From Bifidobacterium simiarum (GTDB lineage: Bacteria; Actinomycetota; Actinomycetes; Actinomycetales; Bifidobacteriaceae): DNA of 64,000 nt. A program made the translations under genes and the position numbers. Under the pieces are notes generated by a model. The model saw only the letters and a program-made list of their open reading frames with translations. It ran no database searches and was not told the origin of the DNA. The stretch spans positions 372,001 to 436,000 of the forward strand of contig NZ_PEBK01000001.1 of NCBI RefSeq assembly GCF_002802905.1, written 5' to 3'. Below, one piece after another: positions 63,972 through 64,000 of this stretch; position 1 is the stretch's first letter, and each line of letters starts with the position of its first letter.

Positions 63972-64000
63972 ATGGCATTGACGATCGAGGACTGGCATGA
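63972..64000 (+). CDS. start of a gene truncated by the window end
   Basis: ATG 63972 has AAAGGGGGACGACC upstream, a strong ribosome site, and opens MALTIEDWH before the sequence ends. Only nine codons are visible, so no function can be assigned. Confidence 0.5.

Overview
The window looks like a chromosomal segment of a high-GC actinobacterium, almost certainly a Bifidobacterium. The evidence is the leuS-comEA-comEC-holA-tsaE-tsaB-rimI-tsaD order, SepH (DUF3071) beside a DUF4193 protein, dut and rel, a bacterial serpin, a glutamate-type gluABCD transporter, and short intergenic repeats whose translation reads like PLWGKLSAQPTDEG. No rRNA, tRNA, integrase, transposase, prophage or CRISPR array was seen.

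Layout. (1) 1-2.9 kb is an eroded defence or toxin island. It holds a truncated overlapping minus-strand pair, a type I restriction-modification scar (internally deleted hsdM, intact RhuM-Fic protein, 18-codon hsdS stub), and two opposed unknown genes, one resembling the C-terminal part of ImmA/IrrE proteins. (2) 3.1-18.4 kb is core: DUF1287 protein, CorA transporter, orphan glutamate-type binding protein, leuS, competence pair comEA/comEC, holA, the t6A genes tsaE/tsaB/tsaD with rimI, a small XRE regulator and a cobalamin-independent methionine-synthase-like enzyme. (3) 18.4-23.3 kb is a mixed accessory stretch: chorismate mutase, a collapsed DsbA-like gene, a DUF2442/DUF4160 pair, a C-terminal fragment of a DUF4143 ATPase, a DUF1648 membrane protein and an intact MntA/HepT toxin-antitoxin pair. 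(4) 23.3-30.2 kb carries a Suv3-like helicase, CPBP protease, serpin, TauE/SafE permease, TPP riboswitch with tenA, and dtd. (5) 30.2-38.8 kb is envelope signalling and export: an ECF sigma factor, six-TM protein and ABC exporter operon, a FetAB pair and a two-component system. (6) 38.9-52.8 kb is core again: topoisomerase subunit A (parC-like), an NPP-type phosphodiesterase, sepH, DUF4193, dut, rel, a DUF349 protein, hisS and aspS. A repeat array and two hairpins separate rel from the DUF349 gene. (7) 52.8-64 kb is transport and metabolism: an SsuABC-like importer, gluABCD, a UbiE-family methyltransferase, ptsI, a secreted 5'-nucleotidase-like enzyme and the first codons of another gene.

Genes that work together: comEA and comEC form a DNA-uptake pair. 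tsaE, tsaB and tsaD are three components of t6A modification. The sigma factor probably controls its downstream membrane protein and exporter. tenA is controlled by a TPP riboswitch as thiamine salvage. mntA/hepT form a type VII toxin-antitoxin module. gluABCD is one operon, and its binding protein has a solitary paralogue beside corA.

The points most worth a second look are the restriction-modification scar that kept a Fic-domain protein, the serpin with an acidic N-terminus and no signal peptide, the sigma-factor/ABC operon, the dispersed hairpin repeat family, and a shared 13-base promoter-like box immediately before the apparently leaderless gluA and UbiE-like genes. No clearly new multi-gene system could be proven from sequence alone.
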